DNA of 64,000 nt from Saccopteryx bilineata (taxonomy: Eukaryota; Chordata; Mammalia; Chiroptera; Emballonuridae), in the NCBI RefSeq assembly GCF_036850765.1, contig NC_089492.1, positions 165,662,296 through 165,726,295 of the forward strand, written 5' to 3'. The notes beneath the pieces are model-generated. The model saw only the letters and a list, made by a program, of their open reading frames with translations. It was not told where the DNA came from and searched no databases. How positions within the stretch are numbered: the first letter of the stretch is position 1; each line of letters opens with the position of its first letter. The position numbers were made by a program, and so were the translations under genes. Shown here piece after piece: positions 1-10,775 of the stretch.

Positions 1-1
1 A

Positions 2-319
2 GGCCTGACCAGGTGGTGGTGCAGTGGATAGAGTGTCGGACTGGGATGCGGAGGACCCAGGTTCGAGACCCCAAGGTTGCCAGCTTGAGCATGGGCTCAT
101 CTGGTTTGAGCAAAAGCTCACCAGCTTGGACCCAAGGTTGCTGGCTCGAGCAAGGGGTTACTCGGTCTGCTGAAGGCACATATGAGAAAGCAATCAATGA
201 ACAACTAAGGTGTTGCAATGCGCAACAAAAAACTAATGATTGATGCTTCTCATCTCTTCGTTCCTGTCTGTCTATCCCTCTCTCTGACTCTGACTCTGTC
301 TCTAAAAAAAAAAAAAAAA
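2..319 (+). mobile_element. SINE, VES/Rhin-1-like long type ('type A')
   Basis: A full-length tRNA-derived SINE. It begins GCCTGACCAGG, has a pol III A-box-like stretch and a B box (GGTTCGAGACC) near 60, a body with repeated 'CTTGAGC' and 'GCTGGCTCGAGC' phrases, a CT-rich 3' region and a terminal A run. Its 5' flank is outside the window, so no target duplication can be checked. Several other copies in this window share the same structure. The family match is from memory of bat SINEs, not a database search. Confidence 0.85.
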
Positions 320-1399
320 GTGCAAAGCAGGACACAATTAAGGCTCCAGCACATCATACTGAAACATGCTGCTTAGCGACTCCATAATCTTGCGCACTTA
401 CAGAGTATTCTGGCAAAATGAGTATTCAAAGAACACAAACGTGTACACAGTGCCATTATCTCTAGTCCACTGGAAATCGCATCACTGGTCCAGGACAGCA
501 CTAACTACTGGGTCTAATTCTGTTGCCTTGCAAAGACTACCCTTGGTGTGGGGGGGAAATCTCCCAAGATCTAATAAAACTACCAACTGTGCCAAATGCA
601 GCACTTGGCCTTTTCCAGAAGACAAATTATGAAGAATTTTTTGCCAGTTCAAGTTATTTTCCCAAAGCAGAGTCAAACGGCCTTGCTATCCTGCCTTTAA
701 GAAACCAATGCAATTAAAACTGAATAGCTGCAGACTGCCCTGACAGCTTCCCCCCAACTTCATTTGATGAAGTGAGATGCAGTCAGACACTGATAGACAA
801 GCACACACCTTGTTTAACCGCCAGACACAGTGCCAGTGTGAAAATGTTCACACAACCCGTTGGGTTAAAATCCACTCAGCACTTGTCATGAAAGCAAAAT
901 AGCCATATAAATGCCGACTAGCTGGCCCGCTTTGTAAGGAACGAGCACTGACGACTAGAGTTCCTATTCAGCAGGCTAATAAGAATAATTATAGCCAGGG
1001 CAGGCATTAATCAGCTTGGCAGATACAGGAATTCTGTTAACAAGGCTAAAATGAGTGCCAAGGAATCTCTGAAGGCCACAGCACTTCCAAGACCACTGGG
1101 CTGGATGAATTCTCCGGGGTTCCTCCTGCCAGGCTTTCTGGAAGGCACTGCACTTGGTCTCTGCTCTCGGAGACGGTGTGGTGGCCTGCCGTGGGGTTGC
1201 AGGAATTGTGCCTGGGCTGTGCTGATTCCAGACCTTCTTATTTTGAATCACACATTTGCTTTCAAACCACTTTTGCTTTTTCATCTAAACTAACCTCAAG
1301 AGATACACAGCATCAGGTTATGGCGAACAAAAGCCAACTTTTCCTTAGCAGATGCAGGATGGATTCCTGGGATGACTCTGGACTACTTCCTTCACTTTT
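320..1399. other. Apparently unique sequence, no gene recognised
   Basis: No known repeat or convincing exon was recognised. Short ORFs on both strands look random. The part around 880-1060 is rich in homeodomain-like TAATTA/ATTAATCA words and lacks repeat signatures, so it is a weak candidate for a conserved non-coding element (see findings). Confidence 0.4.
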
Positions 1400-1536
1400 C
1401 TGAGTCCAGTTTCCTCCTCTGCAATATGGAGAAAATAATGGTTCCTTCCTCCCAGTGTTGTTGTGAGAATTAAATAAGAGAATGTGTGTAAGAATCTGAC
1501 ACTTGGTCTGTAGCCCTATATAAATAGCTGCTATTT
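1400..1536 (+). mobile_element. MIR SINE fragment
   Basis: The phrase 'CAGTTTCCTCCTCTGCAATATGGAGAAAATAATGG' (split here only for recognition) followed by a TTGTTGTGAGAATTAAAT stretch is the typical MIR core and 3' part, diverged. It is an ancient eutherian or mammalian repeat. Confidence 0.65.
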
Positions 1537-2767
1537 GCACTTTGTGCCTGTTAGGTGCAGACCCCTGTACAGAAGCTCTGAGAAAGAACAAACAAAATGT
1601 TCAGTATATGGACACATACATGTTCATTACACGAGTGCTGTGCTTGAGCAGTGGGAGGGTGGACACATTTTTCTTTTACCTTATATCCTTTATAACTGAC
1701 ACAGAGACTATTAGCTGTCCCCCCAAATCTGTTCTCATCTTCCATAGGAGCTGGCACATGGTGGCCAGGCGACTCTGCCTTTCTCGGCTTCCCTTACAGC
1801 TAGTGTGGCAAGGACTAAATTCTTTTGAATGGAATGCATACAGAAATGATGTGTGCTACTTCCAAGCTTGGCCATGAAGCCTCCATATGTGCTCCTCCAT
1901 GTTCTTTCACCCTTTATGAGGCTGGAAAGGTGATGGTGACAACCAAAGTGACCTTAGAAACTACAGGCTGAAGACGAGGGAACTGCCATCAGCCTGGGAA
2001 CCAGAATGGCTGTGTGGAGCAGGGGTCTACCCAACCTGTCATCTGCAACATCCCCTTGGGACTGTCAGGTAGGACACTTCTACTGGCAGAACCACCGTGC
2101 TTTGAGTCTTTTTGTTAGAGCACTTTGGCCTGCCTGATTAATATTAACACTATCCTGTGTTATGTGAATTTTAAAATATAGATATAATGCTTTGGTTGTT
2201 TAAAAACTACTTGTCAATTTGAAAATACTTTTTTAAAATACACAAATTAAACATTTCTTAATTACTCTCCACACTCTCCATTATCTTCCACTCTAATTCA
2301 TGCTACATACTAGTGAGGAGCACCCTCCTTACACAGCCTGCCATGTTGTGTGAACTTTCAATGGCTACCCATTACCCACAGATAAAAGAATATATACATG
2401 TATTTAGAGCCAATATTTATCAAATACCTACTATGTGCCAGGCTTCCTGTAAGTGACAGGAATACTATTCACTATGTATAGTGAACAACCAGCATGGTCC
2501 ACGCCCCCAGGGTGGGGATTCAGGCCTAGAACGATTACATACAGTAAGCTAATAAGCAAGGTGAGGGGAGGAGCACAGGCTGCCTAGCAGCACCCACAAA
2601 GTGGACAGAGCCACCCATCATGGTCCAGACTTCTCAGCACAGCACGAGAAGCCTTCAGCATCCACCCCCAAACCCACCTTCCCAGCTTGCTCTTACTATA
2701 TCCCTTCCTCCCACCTCCAGGTAAATGGGCCTTCCACACCATTTCTGAAGGAGCCATGTACCTTCAT
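1537..2767. other. Mostly unassigned sequence with one ancient repeat fragment
   Basis: No gene was recognised. About 2411-2560 ('CAAATACCTACTATGTGCCAGG') resembles the 3' part of an ancient MIR/L2-class interspersed repeat. The remainder is AT-rich and featureless to the eye. Confidence 0.4.
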
Positions 2768-3020
2768 TCATCCACACTTGATACCTTTCCCCAGAGTCTG
2801 GAAGGTTCTTCCACCTTTTCTTTCAAAATTCTTATTGTCCTCAAGGCTCAGCTCAAATACCAACCACCTTTTTAGCAAAATCAACCCCAATCTCAAGTCA
2901 AAATGAATCATCCTCTTCCTTGCTTCCTCCCAGCACGTGGTTTCTCTGCAGGTACAGTACTCTGCTATTATCTGTCTACCCACACCCACTGACCACTCAG
3001 CGACACATTTGTCTGGACAC
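2768..3020 (+). mobile_element. L2 LINE 3'-end fragment
   Basis: A 'TTCTTCCACC...CAAGGCTCAGCTCAAATACCA' arrangement followed by 'ACTCTGCTATTATCTGTCTAC' follows the order of the L2 3' consensus (clinic-style 'CTCAGCTCAAATGTCACCTCC' block, then the 'ATTATCTGTTT' block). It is diverged, with no coding capacity. Confidence 0.6.
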
Positions 3021-4192
3021 TCTTATGGACTCTAATGGACATGTGAGAAATGCTATATTGGATAAACAGGATAGGTCAGACAGAGGCACTAAAAGTGAAA
3101 AACTTGCTCTATGAAGCTGAGCAGATTTGGATATGATGGTGATAGGTAGACTCAGTTAGGGAAGCTTCATGCAGGAACTGAGTTTTGAGAGGAAGGGAAA
3201 ACACAGGCAAGAGCAGAGAAGCAGGAGGGGCATTCCAAGGCCAAGGGAAATAAAGCCAAAAGGTTCACAAATATTCTATGTAAAGGACGGCAAATAGGTT
3301 ACTTAGAATGAAGTGTCTGAATCAGAGAGAAAACTAGAGGGGAGAGAACACAAGGGGAAGTATATTCTTAAAAGAAAATCATAAAGAACCAACCTGCAAA
3401 GAATGCCCCCCCCAAACTCCTCCTTTAGGAAAATAATGAACTTAGAAGGAAGCTGGAGAAAAAGGTCAACCAAGTCAACTGTGTGAAATATCAGAACCTG
3501 GACAGAAAGAAGCTGGAGTCCACACTATAGGAAAGGCCACAGAACTGAGGGACAATGTGAATGTGGAAGTCAAAGAAAGTGACAGCAAGATTATTTATGC
3601 CCAGGTTGCACTACAAGAGGACAGATGATCTTCCTGATCAAGATATTAAGTTTCAGGAATCAGGACAGTGCTAGAGTAGAACAACAGGGAGGGCATCCCA
3701 GAGTTCAGACTGAAGCCACAGGTGTGACTTTCTGTGGGGGCAGAGTTATCAGGTTCAAGTTCGGGGAACTGTTAGAAGAGGCATTGGCTGGTGACACCAC
3801 AAACCTCCCCTGCATGTAGTTAAATTAACATGAGATGCCCAGTCAGGGCAGGAGACACCAGTGTACAACCAAGACTTCCCCCGGCTGTGTTCTCCTCTCT
3901 TCTATTTTTGCATTTGCTGATCTCTCTTTGGCCACTTTTCTCCTCTTTTCTCCCTTAACAGTTACCTTTTCAAACTTCTAACTGACCCTCAACACCTTAA
4001 CTAGTACGCAGGTTGTGACCCGCACAACTCTACGGGAGTCATTCTCACATGGACTATAAAGTGAATAGCAACTTCTAGAGCTGTGCAGTGCACACTCTGT
4101 GCAACCATAGGCCACCAGCAGTGTGCAACACACATAGATCTTGCACAGGTCCCAAAGTGAAAGAATAAAAGCATTAGGATCACAGACCATAG
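3021..4192. other. Unassigned sequence
   Basis: About 3100-3330 has the purine-rich 'GAGGGGCATTCCAAGGC' style seen in ancient L2-linked sequence, but I cannot assign a family. No exon with credible splice sites or codon structure was recognised. Confidence 0.35.
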
Positions 4193-4204
4193 AAGAAATG
4201 CTAC

Positions 4205-4570
4205 GGCCCTGGCCGGTTGGCTCAGCAGCAGAGCGTCGGCCTAGCGTGCGGAGGACCCGGGTTCGATTCCCAGCCAGGGCACACAGGAGAAGCGCCCATT
4301 TGCTTCTCCACCCCTCTGCCGCGCTTTCCCTCTCTGTCTCTCTCTTCCCCTCCCGCAGCCGAGGCTCGATTGGAGCAAAGATGGCCTGGGCGCTGGGGAT
4401 GGCTCTGTAGCCTCTGCCCCAGGCGCTAGAGTGGCTCTGGTCGCAACATGGCGACGCCCAGGATGGGCAGAGCATCGCCCCCTGGGTGGATCCCGGTTGG
4501 GCGCATGCGGGAGTCTGTCTGACTGTCTCTCCCTGTTTCCAGCTTCAGAAAAATGAAAAAAAAAAAAAAA
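4205..4570 (+). mobile_element. SINE, long GC-rich bat tRNA-SINE ('type B')
   Basis: A tRNA-like head (GGCCCTGGCCGGTTGGCTCA..., B box GGTTCGATTCC) is followed by a GC-rich body with 'AAGATGGCCTGGGCGCTGG', a TCGCCCCCTGG block and an A tail. It is flanked by a perfect 12-bp target duplication AAGAAATGCTAC (4193-4204 and 4571-4582), which fixes both ends and shows L1-type retrotransposition. Confidence 0.9.
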
Positions 4571-4582
4571 AAGAAATGCTAC

Positions 4583-5426
4583 AAAACTAAGTAAAAGATC
4601 TGGAAGCTTTGTGCACATGGTTGCAGCTCAGCAACGTGGCTGGATAAGCTCCTAGCAGAGTGAGTTCCAGAAAACCCCTGGAGGTGAAGGAATAAAACAC
4701 TGTAGCAGCTAGAAAGGCTGGCCCACCATCAGCAGGAGTCATGGGGGCAGGGCTATGTGAGCTCAGGTGCCAGCAGGGCGGGAGTGAGTGCTGTGGGAGG
4801 CCTCCACTGGGACCCTCTGACCCTAAGTGCAGAGCAGTCATTTACCCTGTGGGCACCGGGGGCCTGCCTGGAACAGACACCACACAGCACGTGCTCTGCA
4901 ACAAAATCCTGAGCTGCCTTCTCAAGGGGCTTGGAAGGAAACCCGTAGTCAGGTCACAGATTCATTCTATTGTGGCTGACACAGACTATAAGGATCCAAG
5001 AACATCACAGCATTTAAGGGTCAACCCTGGGTACCATAGTGGACACTTAAACAGATGTATTGCTGTGGCTGATAACCACATGGTTATATTAACATAGCCA
5101 TTTAAGATAACCATACATGTATCTATGTGAAGATGGTGTGTGTGTGTATGGAATAAGAAGAAAAACAGAGAGGGGGAAAAAAACACCAAAGATTCCTTGC
5201 GTTGGGGGGAGGGTGCTGGGCCAAATTAGCACGAGGCACCAAGGTTTGGGGAGGGTGGGACACAGGGGGCAGTGAAGGGAGGAAAAGTAACAGGTAGAAA
5301 AAGTTGCAGAAGCCAGGACTCCTAGGTCTTTGTATGTAAATATGGAGGTAGGCAGCTTCAAGAAGAAATAAAGGAAAAGACTGAGGCAGAAGCTCTAGCC
5401 ACAGTGAACATGACAGAGGGACTCAC
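4583..5426. other. Unassigned sequence 3' of the CpG island exon
   Basis: Lies downstream of the putative first exon on the minus strand, so it is probably intronic. A run of TGTGTGTGT occurs near 5137-5148. No repeat or exon was recognised. Confidence 0.4.
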
Positions 5427-5502
5427 CTACCGATTTTCATTGTAGCGCTCTGGGCCACCCGCGACCTTCGTAAAAGGAATTCGGTGGATTCCCCCCGCTT
5501 CC
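5427..5502 (-). CDS. Possible second or alternative first exon of the CpG-island gene
   Basis: On the minus strand this 76-bp block ends at a strong donor (GGTAG|GTGAGT at 5427/5426) and is preceded by an acceptor-like TTGCCTTTCTAG (AG at 5504-5503). If joined to the exon at 5968-6016 (phase 1) the reading frame stays open through all 76 bases. It also contains its own ATG (ATGAAAATCGG) near the 3' end, so it could instead be an alternative first exon. The pyrimidine tract is only moderate and no homology was recognised. The donor is directly visible; the exon itself is inference. Confidence 0.3.
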
Positions 5503-5967
5503 CTAGAAAGGCAACTCAACCTGGGTTTGTGTATGAGGAGCGAGTCGGCCGGTCTCGGCGATGGCTGGGCAGATCAAAGGCGCCTGCTTCCGCCCCCAAG
5601 CTGGGGACTCTGGCCGGGAACCGCAGGCACCTTCCGGGCCGGGAGTTCAAGGTGAACCGGCTCCCGGCGGCCAACAGGTAGAGAGAGCTGAAGACAGCCG
5701 GTCACCGGCCACTCCCCCCCCGCACGTGTAGGGGCGAGGCCCGGCCTAGCGGAGCGGGGACTGACACCCCGCGCGCGGCCGGGCTCCGGGGTTGGGGGGC
5801 CGCGGTCGTTCCTCGCCCAGCTGTGACGCCCGCGTATCCCGGCCGGCTCTGCCCGGAGCGGCCCCGGCACCCTCGGCTCCCCAGGCCGCGCGCCACAGCC
5901 GCGCCCCACCAGGCCCCCCCGAGCCCGCCGGGCCCCCCGCACCCCGCCGAGCCCTGGGCGCACTCAC

Positions 5968-6016
5968 ACAGCGACAGAAGCGCCAGCAGCAGCGGCCTGG
6001 GCGCCGGGCGCCCCAT
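5968..6016 (-). CDS. First coding exon, signal peptide of an unidentified secreted or membrane protein
   Basis: On the minus strand, ATG at 6016 opens a frame reading MGRPAPRPLLLALLSL, a compact hydrophobic leader with N-terminal arginines typical of a cleaved signal peptide. After 49 bases (phase 1) it meets TGT|GTGAGT, a good splice donor (GT at 5967-5966). A short first coding exon carrying only the signal peptide and ending in phase 1 is common in receptors and immunoglobulin-like adhesion proteins. It lies in the CpG island, downstream of a GGA-repeat-rich 5'UTR on this strand. Reading through the donor would continue open for a while, but that sequence is GC-driven and less convincing. 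I do not recognise the gene; downstream exons are not in evidence except possibly 5427-5502. Confidence 0.6.
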
Positions 6017-6088
6017 GCTCGCCGGGCGGGAGCGACTCTCCGCCTCCTCCTCCTCTTTCCCCGCCGCCTCCTCCTCCTTCCCCGCCGC

Positions 6089-6120
6089 CTCTCCTCCTCC
6101 TCCTCCTCCTCCTCCTCCTG
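6089..6120. repeat. (CTC)n / (GGA)n triplet microsatellite in 5'UTR
   Basis: About nine consecutive CTC triplets on the plus strand (GAG/GGA repeats in the minus-strand transcript), with related interrupted runs from 6040. It lies just upstream of the start codon at 6016, so it would be in the 5'UTR of the minus-strand gene. Confidence 0.9.
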
Positions 6121-6528
6121 CTCCAGCTCCGGCTGCTCCAGAGTCAGCGCTCCTCCGCCTGGGCCGCGCGCCTGCTCCGCTCCCGTCGCCACCCGAGCAA
6201 TCCCCGCGCCGGGCGTACGTGCGCCCTCGCCCCCGCCCCCACCTCCCTCCGCCCGCCGGGCACGGGGCGCCAGCAATGCCCCGCCGCGCTGAGCGTGCCG
6301 CCCGGCCTCTTCCCGAAAGCAAAAGGGAAGAGCCGCAGCGCTCACCCGCCCGCGCCTCCCATCGGGCGCTTTGCCAGCAACAAACACAAACTTTCTCAAG
6401 CCCCTCCCCGCTCCAGGTAACGGAGGGAGCGCGGGACCGCCCGCTTAAAGGCGAGGAGGCGGCGGGGCCCCTCCAGCTCTCCTCTCGGTACCCGCCCTAC
6501 GTCAAACTTTCCTCCGACCTTTAAAAGT

Positions 6529-7430
6529 TGGCCTTAGAAAGAGTCGTCTGGAAATCCCATCACTTTAGCTCCTTTCCGGGACACCCTGCGTTCCACCACA
6601 GTGGAGTAACCCATGCTTGTCTACCGTTCCTTCAGCCAACTGCCCGCATGTTCACCCTCTGGTTCCAAGCTAGGCACCCCACTAATTGGCAAAAAAAAAA
6701 AAAAAAAAAAAAATTGGACCTTGCTAGAAATTATTCAGGTAGGACAGAGATGGACTTTAAAGGCCATAGATTCCAACCTCTTCATGGTACTGAGGCCTTA
6801 AATGTTCACGTGACTTCCCCAAGGATTCCCAGTGAGGTGCCAAGGCCAGACCCAGACCTCAGGGGCTCTGCTCACTGCCCTGGGGCTAGGTGTGCCTCAC
6901 CTTCCCTGGCCCACCCGCTTCCCTCTTCAGGGTGCCTATGGCACTGGTTATAATACTTGCCACAAAAACACCCGTTAAAAAACAAGATCAAAGGCAAAAC
7001 AAACAAAAAATGAAACCCCAGAGTGTATTAATAGGGACAGTACTTCTGAGGGAATGCACTCTTGAGACTTTACGTTTAGTGTTTTAAGTGGACAGGATTG
7101 GTTGCCAATAAAGATTCTTTTCCCCCACAATAGAGTCTTATTCTTTTGATTTGAATACAAAAGACCCAGTATTGGGGGGGGGGAGTGGGGGGATTAGTGT
7201 TCATTGTTTAAAACTTCACAGGGATGATTCAAACACACAGGGAGCAGCCCTGGTGCCCCCTGCCCCCAACACCACAGCCTCTTGTTAATACAGGCAAAAC
7301 AAATCACAGATGTTAGTGGGGGAAAAACTGCACAAGTTGGGACTGGGAACTGGGCTTTTACTTTGATGCTTCATTATTCCCGCTAACAAATGTGTGATCA
7401 GGCAGGTACGAGCCAGTGTGGAAGAGTCTT
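6529..7430. other. Unassigned sequence upstream of the CpG island gene
   Basis: Contains a 23-base A run (6691-6713) and a G-run (7174-7183 plus GTGGGGGG) but no retrotransposon body that I can recognise next to either. No exon was recognised. It is probably 5' flanking DNA of the minus-strand gene. Confidence 0.4.
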
Positions 7431-7446
7431 AAAAATTCATCCCTGG

Positions 7447-7625
7447 GCCTGACCTGTGGTGGCGCAGTGGATAATGCATTGACCTGGAATGCTGAGGTTG
7501 CCGGTTCAAAACCCTGGGCTTGCCAGGTCAAGGCACATATGGGAGTTGAAGCTTCCTGCTCCTCCCCCTTTCTCTCTCTCTCTCTCTCCTCTAAAATGAA
7601 TAAATAAATAAAAATAATTAAAAAA
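7447..7625 (+). mobile_element. SINE, short bat VES-like type ('type C')
   Basis: GCCTGACCTGTGGTGGCGCAG head, B box-like GGTTCAAAACC, 'GTCAAGGCACATATGGGAG', CT-rich stretch and an AATAAATAAATAAAA tail. The flanking direct repeat AATTCATCCCTGG occurs at 7434-7446 and 7626-7638, with a third copy at 7652-7664 (see the separate entry). Confidence 0.85.
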
Positions 7626-7664
7626 AATTCATCCCTGGTTAAAAAAAAAAAAATTCATCCCTGG
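7626..7664. repeat. A-run bounded by a further copy of the SINE target duplication
   Basis: The 13-bp word AATTCATCCCTGG at 7626-7638 is followed by TT plus a run of about 12 A, then repeated exactly at 7652-7664. The layout is that of a retrotransposition event leaving only a tail between two target duplications. Replication slippage is an alternative. Confidence 0.6.
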
Positions 7665-7685
7665 TGGCAAAACAATAGCAATGGT

Positions 7686-7765
7686 CTTAATACCACCTGA
7701 CTGTACACTTAAAAATGGTTAAAGTGGTAAATTCTATGTTATCTATATTCTAACATAATAAAAAA
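7686..7765 (+). mobile_element. Ancient L1 3' terminus
   Basis: The phrase 'CTGTACACTTAAAAATGG' then 'GGTAAATTCTATGTTAT' and a terminal AATAAAAAAA matches the 3' end of old L1M elements. Only the last ~80 bp are present. Confidence 0.65.
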
Positions 7766-8052
7766 ATTTTTTTCATTCACCCTTGCCTCCAAGACTTTCT
7801 TCATGCAGTTCACTCACCCTGCTATTCTTTCTCACTTCCCATCCCAAAAGATCCTCTAGAATTTCTCTGGAAAGTTCTTCCATTTAATTCAATCAGACTT
7901 AAATGCAAGCATAATGTTAGTCCTTGAGGGAGCCTGGATCTGCAAAAAGAGTAAGATGGACCTTCTAGAAGCTCAGATTTTCCCTTTCCTAACTACAGCA
8001 GCACTCAATGTCTGAACCACACATTTTGACATATCACATTTGTTTCAATACA

Positions 8053-8398
8053 TGCTGTGAACTGAATGTTTGTGCCCCTCTCCCCAAATTCATATACTGA
8101 AGCCCTAATCCCCAGTGGTACTTGGAGATGGTACCTTGAGGAAGGAGGATAATTAGGTCCTGAGGATGGAGTCTGTAGGAATGGGATTAGTGTCCTTATA
8201 GGAAGAGATATGAGAAAGATAGTCTCTCCTTTGCCATGTAAGGGCACAGCAAGGAAGAAGGCTTTCACCAGAAACAGAATCTGCTGGCACCTTAATCTTG
8301 GATTTCTCAGCCTCCAGAACTTGAGAAATAAAGGTTTGTTGCCTAAGCTATCCAGTCTATAGTATTTATTATAGCAGCCTGAGCTGACTAAGGCAACA
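8053..8398 (+). mobile_element. Solo MaLR LTR (MLT1/MST-like)
   Basis: Begins TGCTGTGAACTGAATGTTTG and ends near CTGACTAAGGCAACA, with the diagnostic internal order: 'AAATTCATATACTGAAGCC', 'AATTAGGTCCTGAGG', 'ATGGGATTAGTGTCCTTAT', 'CTTGGATTTCTCAGCCTCC' and 'AACTTGAGAAATAAA' (polyadenylation signal). It is an ERVL-MaLR long terminal repeat without internal sequence. Confidence 0.85.
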
Positions 8399-8522
8399 CA
8401 ACATACACACCTGCTCCCATCTCTGCCTAATAATGGAAGGGCCAAAGAGACCGTCACATTCTCATTTTGTATTTCCCATGTCACTGTAAAGTCAAATATT
8501 TGCTAAAAAACTCTTTTGTTTA

Positions 8523-8712
8523 GCCCTGGTTGGGTAGCTCAGTTTCTTAGTGCATCATCCAGATATGCCAAGGTTGCGAGTTCAATCCCTAGTCAAGGCA
8601 TATATATACAAGAATCAAAGAATGAATGCATAAATATTGATACAATGAATGGATGTTACTCTCTCTCCTCTTCCCCTTTTTCTCTCTCTCTAAAATCAAT
8701 AAAATTAAAAGA
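8523..8712 (+). mobile_element. SINE, older VES-like type ('type D')
   Basis: GCCCTGGTTGGGTAGCTCAG head, B box-like GAGTTCAATCCC, 'AGTCAAGGCATATATA', CT-rich region and an AATCAATAAAATTAAAA tail. No clean target duplication was found. Confidence 0.75.
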
Positions 8713-8739
8713 TTTATATATATATTTTTAACAAACAAG

Positions 8740-8990
8740 TGCAAGTCTAGGAGTGTGCCTGGCACATGGTAGGTCTTCAGTCAGTATTTATAGAGTGAAC
8801 TAATGCCAGGCACTGGACTAGACCCTGGGAATACAGAGACAAGTAAGAAAGCTTCTGCTCTTTAGGTGCGTATAGTCTTTGCATCCTGACTATAGTAGGT
8901 GTGACAGGATGTACAAGGTGCAGTTGTGAAACAAGGGAGTGGTCAGTCCTGGGAAAGGCTGTCAAAAGAGCTTCTCAGAGGGGATGACTG
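8740..8990. mobile_element. Ancient MIR/L2-class interspersed repeat fragment
   Basis: 'AATGCCAGGCACTGGACTAG' followed by 'CTGGGAATACAGAGACAAGT' is the characteristic phrase of a very old mammalian repeat. I am unsure of the exact family. Confidence 0.45.
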
Positions 8991-10775
8991 TGAAAGGAGT
9001 CTTGAAGGATCTTTAGCTATGTGGGGGAGGGGGGTGAACTGAAAATAGATGTTATATATTTAATATGTTGAGTTCTCTCCCCTCCTGGTCCCATTCCTAG
9101 GCGTTATTAAATTAATGGTGCATCTTACAATCATGAAAAGAAGTGGTCAATAATTGAAATGGAAAGAATATATGAGACTTTTCAGGCAGGGCAAGTAGAA
9201 TGGAGACTAAAGTGGACAGCCTGTTCATGGTGGGCAGTCACCTGTGTCATGAAAGCCCAGAACAGCCATTTTTGTAGCAGAAAATGAACATAAATTAATA
9301 ACTCCAGACATTTGGTCAAAACCACCACACCCTGACTACCAAAGGATAAAATACATTACTAAGTAAAGAATCATAGCACCCGCAGCAGGCCAGCACAATT
9401 TGTTAATTCATGACTGTGGAATCTGATGATGCTTCTATTGAGAAAGGTATTTACATGCCAGAGTGAGTAACCTCCTATACAGGTAAGGCTTTTGCCCAGT
9501 CAGTTGCTCTCAGTTTGCTTAGTCTATGGGCTTGCTTGGGGCAGGAAGGCTTACTCTTCAGCCATTCTGACTCACACCCATCCCCACAGAGGTGAATTCC
9601 ACCTTGAGTTGCCTTAGCCACATCACAGTGACTCTCAGAGACTCTGGTCACAGTAGCCAGCCATTTTTGTCTCTTGATTACATGTGTGTGTCTGTAGGCA
9701 TTGCCACTGAAAAGTTCATCAGGGTCCTCAACCTCACACTCTTAATAGATTTTCCTGAAGAGATCAATAAAATCACCTTATTATTTAAAGTTAAGAATGG
9801 AAATGTTAAAGGTTCCACTGAATGAATTTGCTACTAGTATTCACCCAGATTTTTGTATTAACTTTGCCACACCCACCAGTACCTTCCCCCATCCTGGCCG
9901 CCCCACACACAGTCTCCTGGTGACCTGACCCTACTGAAGCAGAGTGACAGGGGAAGGACTGTACTCCATGGCAATACTTCATTCCACTCCTCATCTTCAT
10001 TAAAGTAGTGTTTGTTCTGTTTCCAGCGTCTATTTCTCTTATCAAAGTTAAACAGGGGATTGCTAATCAGAAATTTAAGATTTAATTATAGAAAATGGAA
10101 GTAAGAGTTAAAAAGGGAGGGGTGCAGAGAGGAAGCCTTCATTTCCTGATGAGTGAAAGTCATTCAACACTGGTGAGGCCTTAGGGGAAGTTGTGGAATG
10201 CCCATCTGACAAGCTTCAAAAACAGCAAGGGGTCTCATCTGTTTGGAATGGGTTAAGCTTGGGCTGTGCCCTGTGACCTTAGGCCTTAAAAGACTGAAAT
10301 GGGAGAATAGTGGAGAAAGTGTTCTTAGATGACTACAGCGTTCCCTGATTCCACCTTCGCCAGGTCAGAAGTAGCTCGCCTCGACAGCGTTACTCCTGCA
10401 GGGACACTGGTGTGGAAGAGTGGGAGGAGAAAATAAGAAAATGGAATAGGACAAGCCTTTTGCAATAAAAGCTCTCTACAAAAGTGAAGGCGATTATTAT
10501 ACTAACAGTGAACTTGGCCCTTGCCCTAGAGGGGCTCATAGTCTAGCTTAATGTAGCAAAAGAGCTGGAATACTGCAAAGGAATTCAAAGGATTGATGCC
10601 AAAAGAAGGAAGGGAATTCAAAGGGAGGTAAGTAGGTAGGAAAGCACAGCCATTGTGTGTGTTTTGCAAATATGCTATCAACTGGGCTGAAAATAACCTC
10701 CTTCGATGAATAGAGACTGTGGAGTGGATTGTGAAAAAGAAGTGTTGCCACAGCAAGTTAGAAATAGTTAGAGGG
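8991..10775. other. Unassigned sequence, no gene recognised
   Basis: About 1.8 kb without a recognised repeat or coding exon. Short ORFs on both strands show no domain, and I see no paired splice sites in a plausible frame. Confidence 0.4.

Larger units (their letters stand above)
5440..6520 (-). promoter_or_regulatory. CpG island promoter
   Basis: A ~1-kb stretch of very high GC and undepleted CpG, with many CCGCCC/GGGCGG Sp1-type boxes, in an otherwise AT-rich and CpG-poor window. A TGACGTAG CRE-like site (minus strand, near 6496-6503) and a CTTTTAAAGG TATA-like word (near 6520-6528) sit at its upstream edge for a minus-strand gene. The initiating ATG at 6016 lies within the island. Transcription direction is inferred from the signal-peptide exon and its donor; bidirectional activity is possible. 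Confidence 0.8.

Noticed and set aside
2..80. tRNA-like A and B boxes (also at 4205, 10776, 17596, 61980-62110 and others)
   Set aside because: They are the heads of tRNA-derived SINEs with long SINE bodies, CT-rich parts, A tails and target duplications, not tRNA genes.
5702..6399. Long overlapping ORFs of 166-233 codons on both strands in the CpG island
   Set aside because: Low-complexity Arg/Gly/Pro/Ala translations on both strands come from high GC and lack of stops. Only the short signal-peptide exon with a donor is credible.
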